Of a DNA stretch of 64,000 bases, positions 54,101-64,000 are shown piece by piece. A program made the translations under genes and the position numbers. Location of the stretch: NCBI RefSeq assembly GCF_000149955.1, contig NC_030987.1:5338853-5402852 (forward strand), given 5' to 3'. Under the pieces are notes generated by a model. The model saw only the letters and a list, made by a program, of their open reading frames with translations, was not told where the DNA came from and did no database searches. Within the stretch, counting starts at the first letter, position 1; each line of letters starts with the position of its first letter. This DNA is from Fusarium oxysporum f. sp. lycopersici 4287 (lineage: Eukaryota > Ascomycota > Sordariomycetes > Hypocreales > Nectriaceae).

Positions 54101-56020
54101 TTCATCCACATCGCTCTCCAGAAGAGTTGCTCGTTGTGGGCGGGCAGCGGTTCGATTCCTTCACGGCTGCGTACATGCACTGCAGACAGCACCATGATAC
54201 CCATGCGGACGATCATTATGGGGAACCAGATACAGATGAATTGACGGCAGAGGAGGATGAATTTGAGCTTGAGATCCATGAGGAGCCCATCGCGGAGGAG
54301 GACTGGCATGAACTCGCCCGCATGCTACCTGACCGCCCACTGGAGGAAGAGGACATCGACATCCTCGGCCGCCGAGACATTGACATCAATTACGATTGGA
54401 CCCCTCGTGTTGGGCGGTATGCCGATGATGGCATTCTCAACAGCGACTACTGGAAGCAACGCAAAGCGGAAAACACCCTTGACCTTGATGTGGATGATCA
54501 GCCCTTGGAGGCTCGCGATTCCCTAAATCCAGAGCAGCGCATAGTATACGATACGGTGATGGGCCACTTCCTGACCCAGGATCCCTCTCAGTTGCTACTC
54601 CATGTGGATGGCGGAGGCGGCACTGGCAAGTCATACCTCATTAACCTGCTCTCCGCGCACCTCCAATCCGCGACAGGGGGGAGGGGGACACCTGTTTGGC
54701 GTGCTGCGCCAACGGGCGTCGCAGGAAACCAGATATCGGGCACTACCTTGCACTCCCTGTTACACCTCCCAATCAATAAGGACTTCAAGCCTCTATCTCC
54801 CGTTGATAAGACCCAGCTCCAGAAGAAGCTGAAGGATATCAAGTACCTCATCATCGATGAGAAGAGCATGCTAGGACTGCGTCAGCTATCGTGGATCGAT
54901 GACCGTCTCCGCGAGGCGTTCCCGAACAGGAATGAGGAGTTCTTTGGCGGCCTGAACATCCTCTTGGTTGGTGACTTCTTCCAGCTTCCCCCTGTGCTAC
55001 AGAAGCCGCTTTGTTACGACAAAGAGGTGCAGGGAGTAGAGATCAAGGGCAGGAACGCATATAGGCGCTTCGATAAATCAGTATTCTTGAAGGTTGTTCA
55101 GAGGCAGCGCGGCGACGACCAGGAGGCGTTTCGCACAGCTCTCGGGGAACTGCGGCTGCTCCAACTATCTATGGAGTCTTGGAAGCTCCTGTCCACCCGC
55201 GTGCAGGCAAAACTAGACGATCGAGAGGTCGCGAGGTTTTCCAGCGCCCTGCGAGTATACGCTACCAAAGATAGGGTGAACGAGTATAACCACTATCACC
55301 TCGACCGCCTCGGCCGGCCAGTCGTCCAGGTCAAAGCTAAGAACGTCGGCCCTGGTGCGGCTGCTGCCCCTGATGACAAGGCGGGCAACCTTGCGAAGCA
55401 GATCCCTATATGCATTGGCGCTCGTCTGATGCTGACGTCTAACCTTTGGCAGCCCGTTGGCCTCTGCAACGGCGCTCGCGGTACGGTTTACGACATCGGC
55501 TGGGCACCCGGGGCTGACCCCATCCAAGATCCTCCTTGTGTTATCATGATGGAGTTTGACAAGTACAACGGACCGGTGTTCCTGACCACCCCCCGATGGC
55601 AAAAAGATTGTCCCAATTCTCCCAGTTGAGAGAGACTTTCTCATCGGAGCCACTCTCTGCGCTCGCACGCAGTTTCCCCTGATCGTATGCTACGCTATTA
55701 CCGTGCACAAGTCACAAAGCATCACAGAAGATATGATCGTGACGGATCTCTCCTGCCGGGACTTTCAGACCGGTTTAAGCTACGTGGCTGTCTCTCGTGT
55801 AAAAACGCTTGAGGGTTTGATGTTAGATGCGCCATTTGATCGTAATCACCTGGTCTACGGGTCTCCCCCGGATGGCATGAAGATGAAGATGAGGGATCAG
55901 GAGCTTAGGAAACGACAGGTTCTTACACGGAGTCCTTACATGATATATAATACCAAGAATGGCCATGGCACTGGATCAGTACGTAGTAGTAGTAATAGCT
56001 TCCCGGCCCGCGGACACACG

Positions 56021-56031
56021 GCCTTCGGCTG
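56021..56031 (-). repeat. Helitron 3' subterminal inverted repeat
   Basis: GCCTTCGGCTG, the exact reverse complement of the 5' repeat. It overlaps the last codons of the helicase reading frame (stop at 56032). Confidence 0.75.
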
Positions 56032-56036
56032 AGGCT

Positions 56037-56075
56037 ACCCCATGCGCCCCATCGCCGCTCCAATGTGCATGGGGT
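56037..56075 (+). other. Helitron 3'-terminal hairpin
   Basis: Arms ACCCCATGC and GCATGGGGT pair perfectly over 9 bp with a 21-nt loop. A hairpin just before the 3' end is the replication terminator of rolling-circle transposons. Confidence 0.75.
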
Positions 56076-56078
56076 GGC

Positions 56079-59000
56079 GTAGTATTTTACAGAATGCGCA
56101 ATCACTTATCAAGCCATACGTTGAGCCCATGATCTCAGTCCTTCTCCCGAAGGCGAAGGACAACAACCCTTCGGTTGCCGCCACGATTCTCAAGGCCATT
56201 GGCGAGCTTGCTACCGTGGGTGGCGAGGATATGATGCCTTACAAGGACAAATTGATGCCAGTCGTTCTTGATGCGTTACAGGACCAAAGCTCCAACGTAA
56301 AAAGAGAGGCTGCTCTGCATGCTTTAGGACAACTCGCAAGTAATTCAGGATACGTTATCCAACCATACATCGAATATCCTCAACTGCTCGAAATTTTACA
56401 GAGTATCATCAGAACCGAAGGACAACGCGTGCCCTTGCGACAGGAGACCATCAAGCTGATAGGTATCCTGGGTGCACTCGACCCTTACAAACACCAGGTA
56501 AATCTTTCGAAATGGCGCAAATTGCTCCAGCTATTAACACCAACTCAGGCCGAAGAACGAACTCCCGATTCCCGACGAGGCGAGGCCAACCAATTGACCG
56601 ACATTTCTCTCATGATGACCGGACTGACACCCTCTAACAAAGAGTACTTCCCGACTGTTGTGATTAATGCTCTTCTCCAGATCTTGAAGGGCTTTTCATT
56701 GGTTCAGCACCACGCGGCTGTGATTGAAGCTATTATGAACATCTTCCGCACCCTGGGCTTGGAGTGTGTTTCGTTCCTTGATAGAATCATACCGGCATTC
56801 CTCCAGGTGATACGATCGGCCACTTCCACGAGACTCGAGTCTTACTTCAACCAACTGGCCACTCTCGTCAGCATCGTGCGGCAACATATAAGAAATTATC
56901 TTCCATTAATTGTCGAGATTTTGCAGGAGTACTGGCACACCTCGCCATCACTACAGACCACCATCTTGTCGCTTGTAGAGGCCATTTCGAGGTCGCTTGA
57001 GGGTGAATTCAAAATTTACCTCGCTGGTTTGCTACCCTTGATGCTTGGTGTCCTCGACAAGGATACTTCTGCCAAGCGAACACCGTCGGAGAGGGTGATG
57101 CACGCTTTTTTGGTGTTTGGTGCCAGTGCCGAGGAGTACATGCATCTCATCATCCCCGTCATTGTCAGGACGTTCGAGAAGCATGGCCAACCTACATTCG
57201 TCAGGAAGCAGGCTATCGATACAATCGGTAAGATTTCTCGCCAGGTGAATCTTAATGACTTCGCTGCGAAAATCATTCACCCTCTTACACGTGCTTTGGA
57301 CATGGGCGAACCTCTACTCCGTACTGCTGCTCTAGATTCGCTCTGTGCGCTCATCCAAAAGCTGGGCAAAGACTATCTACACTTTATGGGGGCTGTGAAC
57401 AAGGTCATCAATCAGCACCAGATTCAGCACTCCAACTACGAGCTGCTTGTGAGCAAGCTTCAGAAGGGGGAGGTTCTGCCACAAGATTTGAGCTCTGGTG
57501 CTGGCTTTGCCGATGGCGCAGACGAGCCTCCTTTTGCGGATCAAGGCACGAAGAAGTTGGAGATGAATGCTATCCATTTGAAGGCTGCCTGGGATACCAA
57601 AGGCAAATCTACAAAGGAGGATTGGCAAGAGTGGCTACGACGGTTCAGTATAACACTGCTTACCGAATCACCGAACCACGCACTTCGAGCTTGCGCCAGC
57701 CTCGCCAGTGTGTATTTACCTCTCGCTCGTGAGCTCTTCAACTCAGCGTTCGTGTCTTGCTGGAGCGAGCTTTATGAACAATTCCAGGACGAGCTCATCC
57801 AGAACATTGAGAGCGCTATAAAATCCGAGAGCGTCCCGCCCGATCTGCTTGGTCTCCTACTTAACCTCGCCGAGTTTATGGAGCATAATGACAAGGCTTT
57901 GCCGATCGATATTCGAGTTCTCGGTAAGGAGGCAGCTTGCTGTCACGCGTATGCAAAGGCCTTGCACTACAAGGAACTCGAGTTCCTGCAAGACCAGAGC
58001 AGCGGTGCAGTCGAAGCCCTGATCGTTATCAACAATCAGCTACAACAGTCCGATGCTGCCATTGGTATTCTCCGCAAAGCTCAGTTATATAAGGAAGGCA
58101 TCCAGCTGCGAGAAACCTGGTTTGAGAAGCTGGAGCGTTGGGAAGAGGCACTTGCGTTTTATAATAAGCGTGAGGAGGAGGTGCCTAAGGATCAAGCTAT
58201 ACCCGTTGATATTGTCATGGGTAAGATGCGATGTTTGCATGCTTTGGGAGAGTGGGAGGCTTTGGCTTCTTTGACCGGTAGTACTTGGGCCAACTCTACG
58301 CCTGAGGTTCAGAGAATGATTGCACCGCTTGCGACAGCCGCTGCGTGGGGTCTGAACAAGTGGGATTCCATGGACAACTATCTCTCATCGCTCAAGAGAT
58401 ACTCACCTAATCGATCATTCTTTGGTGCGATTTTGGCACTCCATCGCAACCAGTTCCGCGAGGCGATTGCCTGTGTTCAGCAAGCTCGCGAAGGCCTAGA
58501 TACCGAGTTAAGTGCATTGGTTAGTGAGTCATACAACCGGGCATACCAGGTCGTCGTTCGGGTGCAAATGCTTGCTGAGCTTGAAGAGCTCATCGTCTAC
58601 AAGCAATGTGACGAGAAGAAGCAGGCCATCATGAGACGCACCTGGGAGACACGACTGAAAGGTTGTCAGAGGAACGTCGAGGTTTGGCAGCGAATGCTCA
58701 GGTTACGTGCCATTGTGATCGCGCCGACCGAGAATATGCATATGTGGATCAAGTTTGCAAACCTTTGCCGCAAGTCTGGACGAATGGGACTGGCTGAGAA
58801 GTCACTAAAGCAACTTATTGGAACTGACGCTCCTTTGGTATCCACGATTCCCTACTGGAGTGAACAGCGACAGCCAGGACCTGGTCCAAGGAACGCACCA
58901 GCTGCACAGGTCATCTACGCTGTGCTCAAGTACCAGTGGGAACTCGGGCAGCAGTTGCCTGCTAACAAGAAGGCCAACATTCCCGAGAAGACACTGTATT

Positions 59001-61522
59001 GTCTGCGCAAGTTCACTAATGATGCTGCTCATCGTTTGGAGGTTGCTAAGACTCACCTGAATGCACAAGCTGGTAGTGAGGTCAACATCACTGGCGACTA
59101 TGGGTTCCAGAACCAGATGGACCCTACTCTCATGAGCCCACAGACTCAGCGAGCACTGTATGATCAGACGGTCCTGTTGGCCAAATGCTACTTGCGACAG
59201 GGAGAATGGCTAATTGCGCTCGACAAGGATGATTGGCAATATACTCAGGTTCAGGATATTCTCACATCGTATTCTCAGGCGACTAAGTATAATCCTCGCT
59301 GGTATAAAGCCTGGCACGCTTGGGCGTTGGCCAACTTTGAGATCGTTCAGACTCTCACAACTGGAAACGAAGGACACTTGCCAAGGACGGATCACAACAT
59401 GGTGATTGACCACGTTGTTCCGGCTGTCAAGGGCTTCTTCAAATCTATCGCACTCTCACAGGGAAGTTCGCTGCAGGATACTCTCCGACTGCTCACACTC
59501 TGGTTTACGCATGGTGGAAGCGCAGATGTCAACACAGCTGTTACAGAAGGCTTTGCTAATGTCAGCGTCGACACCTGGCTCGAAGTGATTCCTCAACTGA
59601 TCGCACGAATCAACCAGCCTAACAAGCGAGTTCAGCAGTCAGTGCATAACCTTCTTGCCGATGTTGGACGAGCTCATCCGCAGGCTTTGGTTTATCCCCT
59701 CACTGTCGCAATGAAATCTTGGCAGAACACACGCCGATCCCGCTCTGCAGCTCAAATTATGGATAGTATGCGGCAGCATAGCGCAAACCTGGTCGCCCAA
59801 GCTGACACGGTCAGTCATGAACTGATTCGTGTAGCTGTCTTGTGGCATGAACTCTGGCATGAGGGACTGGAAGAGGCTTCGCGTTTGTACTTTGGTGATC
59901 ACAATATTGAGGGTATGTTTGCAACACTCGAGCCTTTGCATGAGCTTCTTGAGCGCGGTCCTGAGACTCTTCGTGAGATCTCTTTCGCACAAGCGTTCGG
60001 CCGAGGCCTCAAGGAGGCGCAAGATTGGTGTCGACAGTACGAGACAAGTCAAGACATCAACGATCTGAACCAGGCGTGGGATCTGTATTATCAGGTATTC
60101 CGCAGAATAAGTAGGCAGCTACCTCAGGTTACCACCCTGGAGTTGATATACTGCTCGCCTAAGCTCCTCAACGCCAAGAACTTGAACCTGGCAGTTCCCG
60201 GAACATACAAGAGCGGACAGCCTATCATAAGGATAATGTCCTTCGATACGACGTCTAGTGTTATCAACTCTAAGCAGCGCCCACGAAAGCTCAACATCAA
60301 CGGTAGTGACGGAAAGTTGTACGCTTTTTTGCTAAAGGGCCATGAGGATATTCGCCAGGACGAACGAGTTATGCAGCTGTTCGGCCTATGCAATACCCTT
60401 CTGGCTTACGACTCTGAATGCTTCAAGCGCCATCTTAACATTCAGCGCTACCCTGCCATCCCTCTGTCGCAGAATAGCGGTCTGCTCGGGTGGTTTCCCA
60501 ACAGCGACACTCTTCACGTTCTTATTAGGGAGTATCGTGAGAGCCGCAAGATTCTGCTTAATATTGAACATCGCATCATGCTTCAGATGGCGCCTGACTA
60601 CGATAACCTGACCTTGATGCAGAAAGTCGAGGTGTTTGGTTATGCACTGGATAACACCACCGGACAAGACTTGTACCGTGTTCTCTGGCTCAAGTCAAAG
60701 TCTTCTGAGGCTTGGCTTGAAAGACGAACGAACTACACTCGCTCTCTGGGTGTCATGTCCATGGTGGGATATATTCTGGGTCTAGGTGATCGTCATCCTT
60801 CCAACTTGAAGCTTGATCGTGTCACTGGAAAGATCCTTCATGTCGATTTCGGTGATTGTTTCGAGGTGGCGATGAAGAGAGAAAAGTACCCCGAGAGGGT
60901 TCCTTTCCGTCTTACTCGCATGTTGACCTACGCTATGGGGGTCAGCAATATTGAGGGTAGCTTCAGAATTACATGCGAGAACGTAATGAGAGTTCTACGC
61001 GACAACAAAGAAAGCGTCATGGCTGTTCTCGAAGCAGTAAGTTTTCTCTCTATCTCCAAGCTGAAGATTCCATTCTAACAGTCACAGTTCATTCATGATC
61101 CCCTCCTTACATGGCGCTTAACGAATGCCGCATCCCCAACAGGCCCCAACTTCCGCTCCGACAGAGACGCAGCAATGCCTGTCCCCGGCGGTGTCCGCGC
61201 CCGCCGTGCCTCCATTCTCGACAGCGACGTAGCACCCTCCGAACTCCTCAATGCCCCCGAAGCATCAATCCAGATATGCGCACGCGCTCGCACAAACAGT
61301 TCAGCAGGCGAAGCCATGACAAACGGCGGCGCACCCGAAGTAGAAAGTCAGAACGCGCGAGCTGTGTAGGCGCTGGATCGTGTGCAGCAGAAGCTCACGG
61401 GTCGTGATTTTAAGAATAACGAGGAGCTGGATGTCACCGCGCAGGTTAACAAGTTGATCATGGAGGCTACTAAGCTGGAGAATCTGTGTCAGCACTATAT
61501 AGGATGGTGCAGCTTCTGGTAG
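56079..61522 (+). pseudogene. tor: TOR kinase, 3' part (HEAT, FAT, FRB, kinase, FATC) with one premature TAG
   Basis: Reading resumes as ILQNAQSLIKPYVEPM at 56079 and stays open to 61036. Then come an intron 61037-61087 (GTAAGT...CACAG) and a last exon to the TAG at 61520-61522, ending [11 protein letters not shown], the diagnostic FATC terminus. HEAT repeats run to about 57500 and FAT to about 59800. The FRB domain contains EEASRLYFGD (rapamycin-contact Ser at 59879) and QAWDLYYQVF. The kinase has LLKGHEDIRQDERVM, GLGDRHPSNLKLD (Asp 60788, Asn 60803) and HVDFGDCFE (Asp 60845). An in-frame TAG at 61367-61369 replaces a Gln codon in the '[13 protein letters not shown]' segment just before FATC, which is essential for TOR activity. 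Otherwise the part is undamaged. The ATG at 56042 lies in the Helitron hairpin and is not a genuine start. Confidence 0.9.
61037..61087 (+). other. Last TOR intron
   Basis: 51 bp, GTAAGT to CACAG with a CTAAC branch element (TTCTAACAG) about 10 nt upstream of the acceptor. Joins ...AVLEA to FIHDPLLTWRLTN at a codon boundary. Confidence 0.85.
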
Positions 61523-62199
61523 ATTCGCATAAGAAAGATGTTGCTAGCCGGGGCCTTTTTATGTATGTATTTGCTTCAAGTTTGCGGGAGTTGGGGGTGG
61601 GAAATGCGATATCAGGAAGTTTTTCGTTGTATGTTTGTCCATGTAATGTACAAGTACAAAGCCTAGATGAATCTTATTGTATTCTATCTCAATCAACATT
61701 GTTCCAATTCAACATTCTTTCCTCCGCTGTTTATAGCTCATCTCGATGTCTAGGCTTCTCGGGCTGACTTCCAACATCCCATCTCGAAAAGTCACAGGCA
61801 GCAGGCGTGCCAATTTCCATCCTTTAAACACACTTCTCACTCTCACTAACCCTACTCTTCTATTCCTAATTGTCGCATACCCCTGTCTACTTCTCAGGTG
61901 CTTAACTATCTCCGGTTTATTCCCATTTACTCCATAGCGACTAATTTGTCCTATTTCGATTGATAATCGGCGCGTTATATATGCGAGTAAACGTATACTT
62001 TAGCTTTTATAGCTTATCTACCCTAGGTATTATTTACAGATAATTCTACTATACTAATTACCCCTAGTATTAGGTCCTAATACATGAAATCATAGCCCCT
62101 GCGTTTATGCTTTATTAGGTTATTATTTAAGCTAGAGTAACCCTTAATATGGTAAGACTAATACTTCTAACTTTGCCTTAGGGGGACAAATAGGATAAT
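61523..62199. other. TOR 3' region, then AT-rich transition
   Basis: 61523-61950 is a plausible TOR 3' untranslated and intergenic region of normal composition. From about 61980 the sequence becomes AT-rich and RIP-like. No further gene. Confidence 0.4.
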
Positions 62200-62316
62200 A
62201 AGATAATAATAATATATTATACCCTATTGCTTTTTATTCTTATAAGATACACAGAGTAGAACTTAACTATCCTATCTATAACAAAGAATTCCTAGCTATT
62301 ATTAACTATTTAAAGA

Positions 62317-62416
62317 NNNNNNNNNNNNNNNNNNNNNNNNNNNNNNNNNNNNNNNNNNNNNNNNNNNNNNNNNNNNNNNNNNNNNNNNNNNNNNNNNNNN
62401 NNNNNNNNNNNNNNNN
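62317..62416. other. Assembly gap (100 N)
   Basis: Exactly 100 N, unknown size. It probably hides the left end of the inserted LTR. Confidence 0.98.
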
Positions 62417-62839
62417 TATGACCCTAGCAGTTATATCACGTGTACCCCATTATTTTTCTCAATCACAGGAACGGACCCACCACCTCACATTAGACCGACC
62501 TTCTAATACCTTCGGTCTAAAGATAAGATAAGGACCGACGACTTTCGTTTAACGGTCCTACAGACCGACGCATAAACCATATCGGTCCTAAAGGGACCGA
62601 CGCCAGTACACTATCAGTCCTCACAAAGACCTCTAGTATATATATATATTTATTTAGCAGTAGATAAAACTTAGCTTACTAGCTATTAATAAAGCATCTT
62701 TACATTAATAAGCCTAACACGCATTACTTGATCATTAAGAGACGTGACACTTCGCATTGCTTAGCATCACGCCCTATGTTATCTGCAAACATAAACCTAG
62801 TACGGACTAGTTTACCTGTTTGGAAACCCAACCGTCACA
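62417..62839. repeat. LTR-like insert (apparent solo LTR) inside the Gypsy relic
   Basis: This segment separates the Gypsy RNase H reading before the gap (…FLAIINYLK) from its direct continuation after 62843 (EFRYYLRGSKH). It ends AACCGTCACA, the CA-terminal form of an LTR. It is less RIP-damaged than the host element. It contains a cluster of alternating GACCGAC and CGGTC motifs (62491-62602) and a TATA-rich stretch (62636-62650). The left end is lost in the gap, so a TG start and target duplication could not be checked. Confidence 0.5.
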
Positions 62840-64000
62840 CTTTAAGGAATTTAGATACTATCTCAGAGGAAGTAAACATCTAGTGAAAGTGTTTACCGAT
62901 TATAAGAATATAGCTTACTTTGCAATAATATAAGAGCTAAACTGATAATAACTATACTACGCCGAATATCTATATAAATTTGACTTTACTATAGCACACT
63001 GCAAGGGAACTAATAATAGACGCGCAGACGCCATCAGCTGACGACCTGATTTCGATACAGGAACTATTAAAACCAAAGAATAACTCTTAGAAACTAACTC
63101 TAAAGGGGAATACCAGTTTACTTAACCAGTTAAGATAATCGCAAGAACAGTAAAAAGCCACAAGGAATGCAACCCTGTTAAGACCATCTATAGAACACAG
63201 AGAAGCAACGAATTTCAACAATGGATGAACCCCGATAATAAACTATGTAATTTATAAGAAATAAGATTTAACCACAAAGGAAAAAGAGTATAATAACTTT
63301 AATAGGTACTAAACGAATTAAGAGAATAACTAGTATAAGAAATATATAAATATCCCCTACATAGCCATCCAGGCATTATAAAAACACTAAAAAGAATATA
63401 AGAAAAATATAAAATAAAAGGAATAAAAGAAGTAGTAAAAAAGGTTATTTAATAATGCAACCTATGCCTAAGAACAAAGGCATAAAGACACAAACCTTAC
63501 AGATAACTATAACTACTCCTAGTAGTATAACAACCTTAGGACTTAATTACAATAAACTTTATCACAAAGTTACCCTTATTAGAAGAACCCTTAACTAGAA
63601 TCTTTTATAATAGTATTATAGTTATAGTTAACAGACTTACTAAGTTCTCCTATTACCTACCCTATAAAGAATCCATAGATATAAAAGAACTTTCTTATGT
63701 TTTTTATTAATATATTATTAGTATATATAGGTTACCTATAGAAATCCTTTTAGATAAAGGACCTATATTTGCAGTAATATTTTGGCAATTACTTATAGCA
63801 CAGCTCGGACTAAATTACCGACTTATAATAGCATTTAGACCATAAGTTAACAGATAAACTAAATAAATAAACCAAGTACTTAAATAGTACCTAAGGTATT
63901 ATATTAACTACAAATAAAATAATTAGGTTAAGAAACTATTAATAGCCTAACTTGCTTATAATACTATATATAATAAAAGCACGAAGTTTATACTAGCTTA

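Larger units (their letters stand above)
50279..56032 (+). pseudogene. Helitron Rep/helicase (HUH nickase plus Pif1-family helicase), one apparent frameshift
   Basis: ATG 50279 opens with FVVCARCGEERPESAF and QCIDCRNQR, a C2C2 zinc motif. An intron 51048-51100 (GTATCC...GGCTAAC...GTAG) joins the first frame exactly to the long frame running to 55629. A second zinc cluster (CGRCRECW, CARC) lies near 51640. The Rep domain shows SPHNHGLYW with HUH histidines at 53062 and 53068, and the two tyrosines of TYAAKYCSK at 53611 and 53623. The helicase has GGGGTGKS (Lys 54628), YLIIDEKSML (about 54850), GDFFQLPPV (about 54970) and, after the frameshift, VHKSQSI and YVAVSRVKTLEG. The frame breaks at a run of six C (55589-55594) before a TGA at 55627; a change of one base there reconnects both parts. 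It may be a sequencing indel or a true mutation. The protein nicks and unwinds DNA for rolling-circle transposition. Confidence 0.88.
49958..56083 (+). mobile_element. Helitron (Helitron2-like termini) inserted in TOR
   Basis: A rolling-circle transposon of about 6.1 kb carrying one Rep/helicase gene. An 11-bp inverted repeat, CAGCCGAAGGC at 49966-49976 and GCCTTCGGCTG at 56021-56031, lies close to the 5' end and about 50 bp inside the 3' end. A 3' hairpin follows with the 9-bp arms ACCCCATGC (56037-56045) and GCATGGGGT (56067-56075). TOR coding sequence resumes within about 10 bp of the hairpin. This arrangement (5' inverted repeat terminal, 3' partner subterminal and followed by a hairpin, T-rich junctions) is that of Helitron2/Helentron elements; a canonical 5'-TC...CTRR-3' is not obvious. 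No RIP damage, so recent. End points are accurate to about 10 bp. Confidence 0.8.
62200..64000 (+). pseudogene. Gypsy retrotransposon pol relic (RNase H and integrase), RIP-mutated, runs off the window
   Basis: The plus strand before the gap reads ELNYPIYNKEFLAII (about 62250). After 62840 it continues EFRYYLRGSKHLVKVFTDYK and YAEYLYKFDFTIAHCKGTNN, then RRADAIS: the RNase H end of Gypsy pol. Then come HSHPGIIKTLKRI, CNLCLRTKA (integrase zinc region) and the integrase core: FITKLPL, IVIVNRLTKFSYYLPYKES, RLPIEILLDKGPIFAVIFWQ, LGLNYRLIIAFRP. TAG/TAA codons and AT drift are frequent throughout. The reading is interrupted by a gap and an LTR-like insert at 62317-62839. Confidence 0.8.

Noticed and set aside
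56042..56078. ATG at 56042 as the start of a separate large TOR-like gene
   Set aside because: It lies in the Helitron 3' hairpin; the codons to about 56078 are element sequence and the TOR similarity starts after it.

Overview
The window comes from the nuclear genome of a filamentous ascomycete (Pezizomycotina, probably Eurotiomycetes-like; not resolved further). Evidence: short GT-AG introns of about 50-70 bp with CTAAC-type branch points, a fungal TOR kinase with its C-terminal GWCSFW motif, fungal NLR, HP1, PD-(D/E)XK and bZIP families, and fungal transposon families (Fot1/pogo, hAT, Tad-like LINE, Copia, Gypsy, Helitron). Much of the sequence is extremely AT-rich and full of TAG/TAA codons where CAG, CAA or TGG is expected. 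That is the pattern left by repeat-induced point mutation (RIP). There are five runs of N (25570-25669, 32583-32834, 45938-46046, 49105-49673, 62317-62416).

Layout. 0-6 kb: AT-rich sequence, a LINE 3' relic, and a pogo transposase pseudogene split by a small hAT element with a perfect 8-bp target duplication. 7.6-9.1 kb: a three-exon PD-(D/E)XK-like gene. 10.2-12.9 kb: a RIP-damaged hAT element. 13.3-14.2 kb: an intact two-exon gene of unknown function. 15.3-15.9 kb: a 5'-truncated gene ending at a RIP boundary. 16-24 kb: transposon relics (hAT, LINE, Fot1) mixed with broken MFS transporter, 2-oxoglutarate oxygenase and bZIP genes, which could be the ruins of a secondary-metabolism-like locus. 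24-28.9 kb: AT-rich, with one long unidentified degraded reading frame. 28.9-32.4 kb: Tad-like LINE copy A. 32.5-35.2 kb: broken NLR (P-loop NTPase plus TPR). 35.3-36.2 kb: LINE 3' end with an ATAC tail. 36.5-37.5 kb: broken HP1-like chromodomain/chromoshadow gene. 37.8-38.1 kb: Copia gag fragment. 39.0-40.8 kb: a hypothetical coiled-coil gene and a truncated zinc-knuckle gene. 41-41.9 kb: AAA-ATPase relic. 42.3-45.8 kb: LINE copy B. 45.8-47.2 kb: Copia gag.

The most striking locus is 47.8-61.5 kb. A TOR kinase gene that is well conserved and not RIP-damaged is split by an assembly gap, an AT-rich segment and a Helitron of about 6.1 kb. The Helitron encodes a Rep/helicase protein, has 11-bp inverted repeats at or near its two ends and carries a 9-bp-stem hairpin at its 3' end. 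The distal TOR part also has a TAG codon just before the FATC domain. Because TOR is normally essential, this is either a recently killed paralogue or an assembly/haplotype effect.

The window ends (62.2-64 kb) in a RIP-damaged Gypsy pol relic carrying an apparent solo LTR with an unusual cluster of ACCGAC/CGGTC motifs. The genes do not form a pathway. The window reads as a transposon-rich compartment with a few surviving genes.
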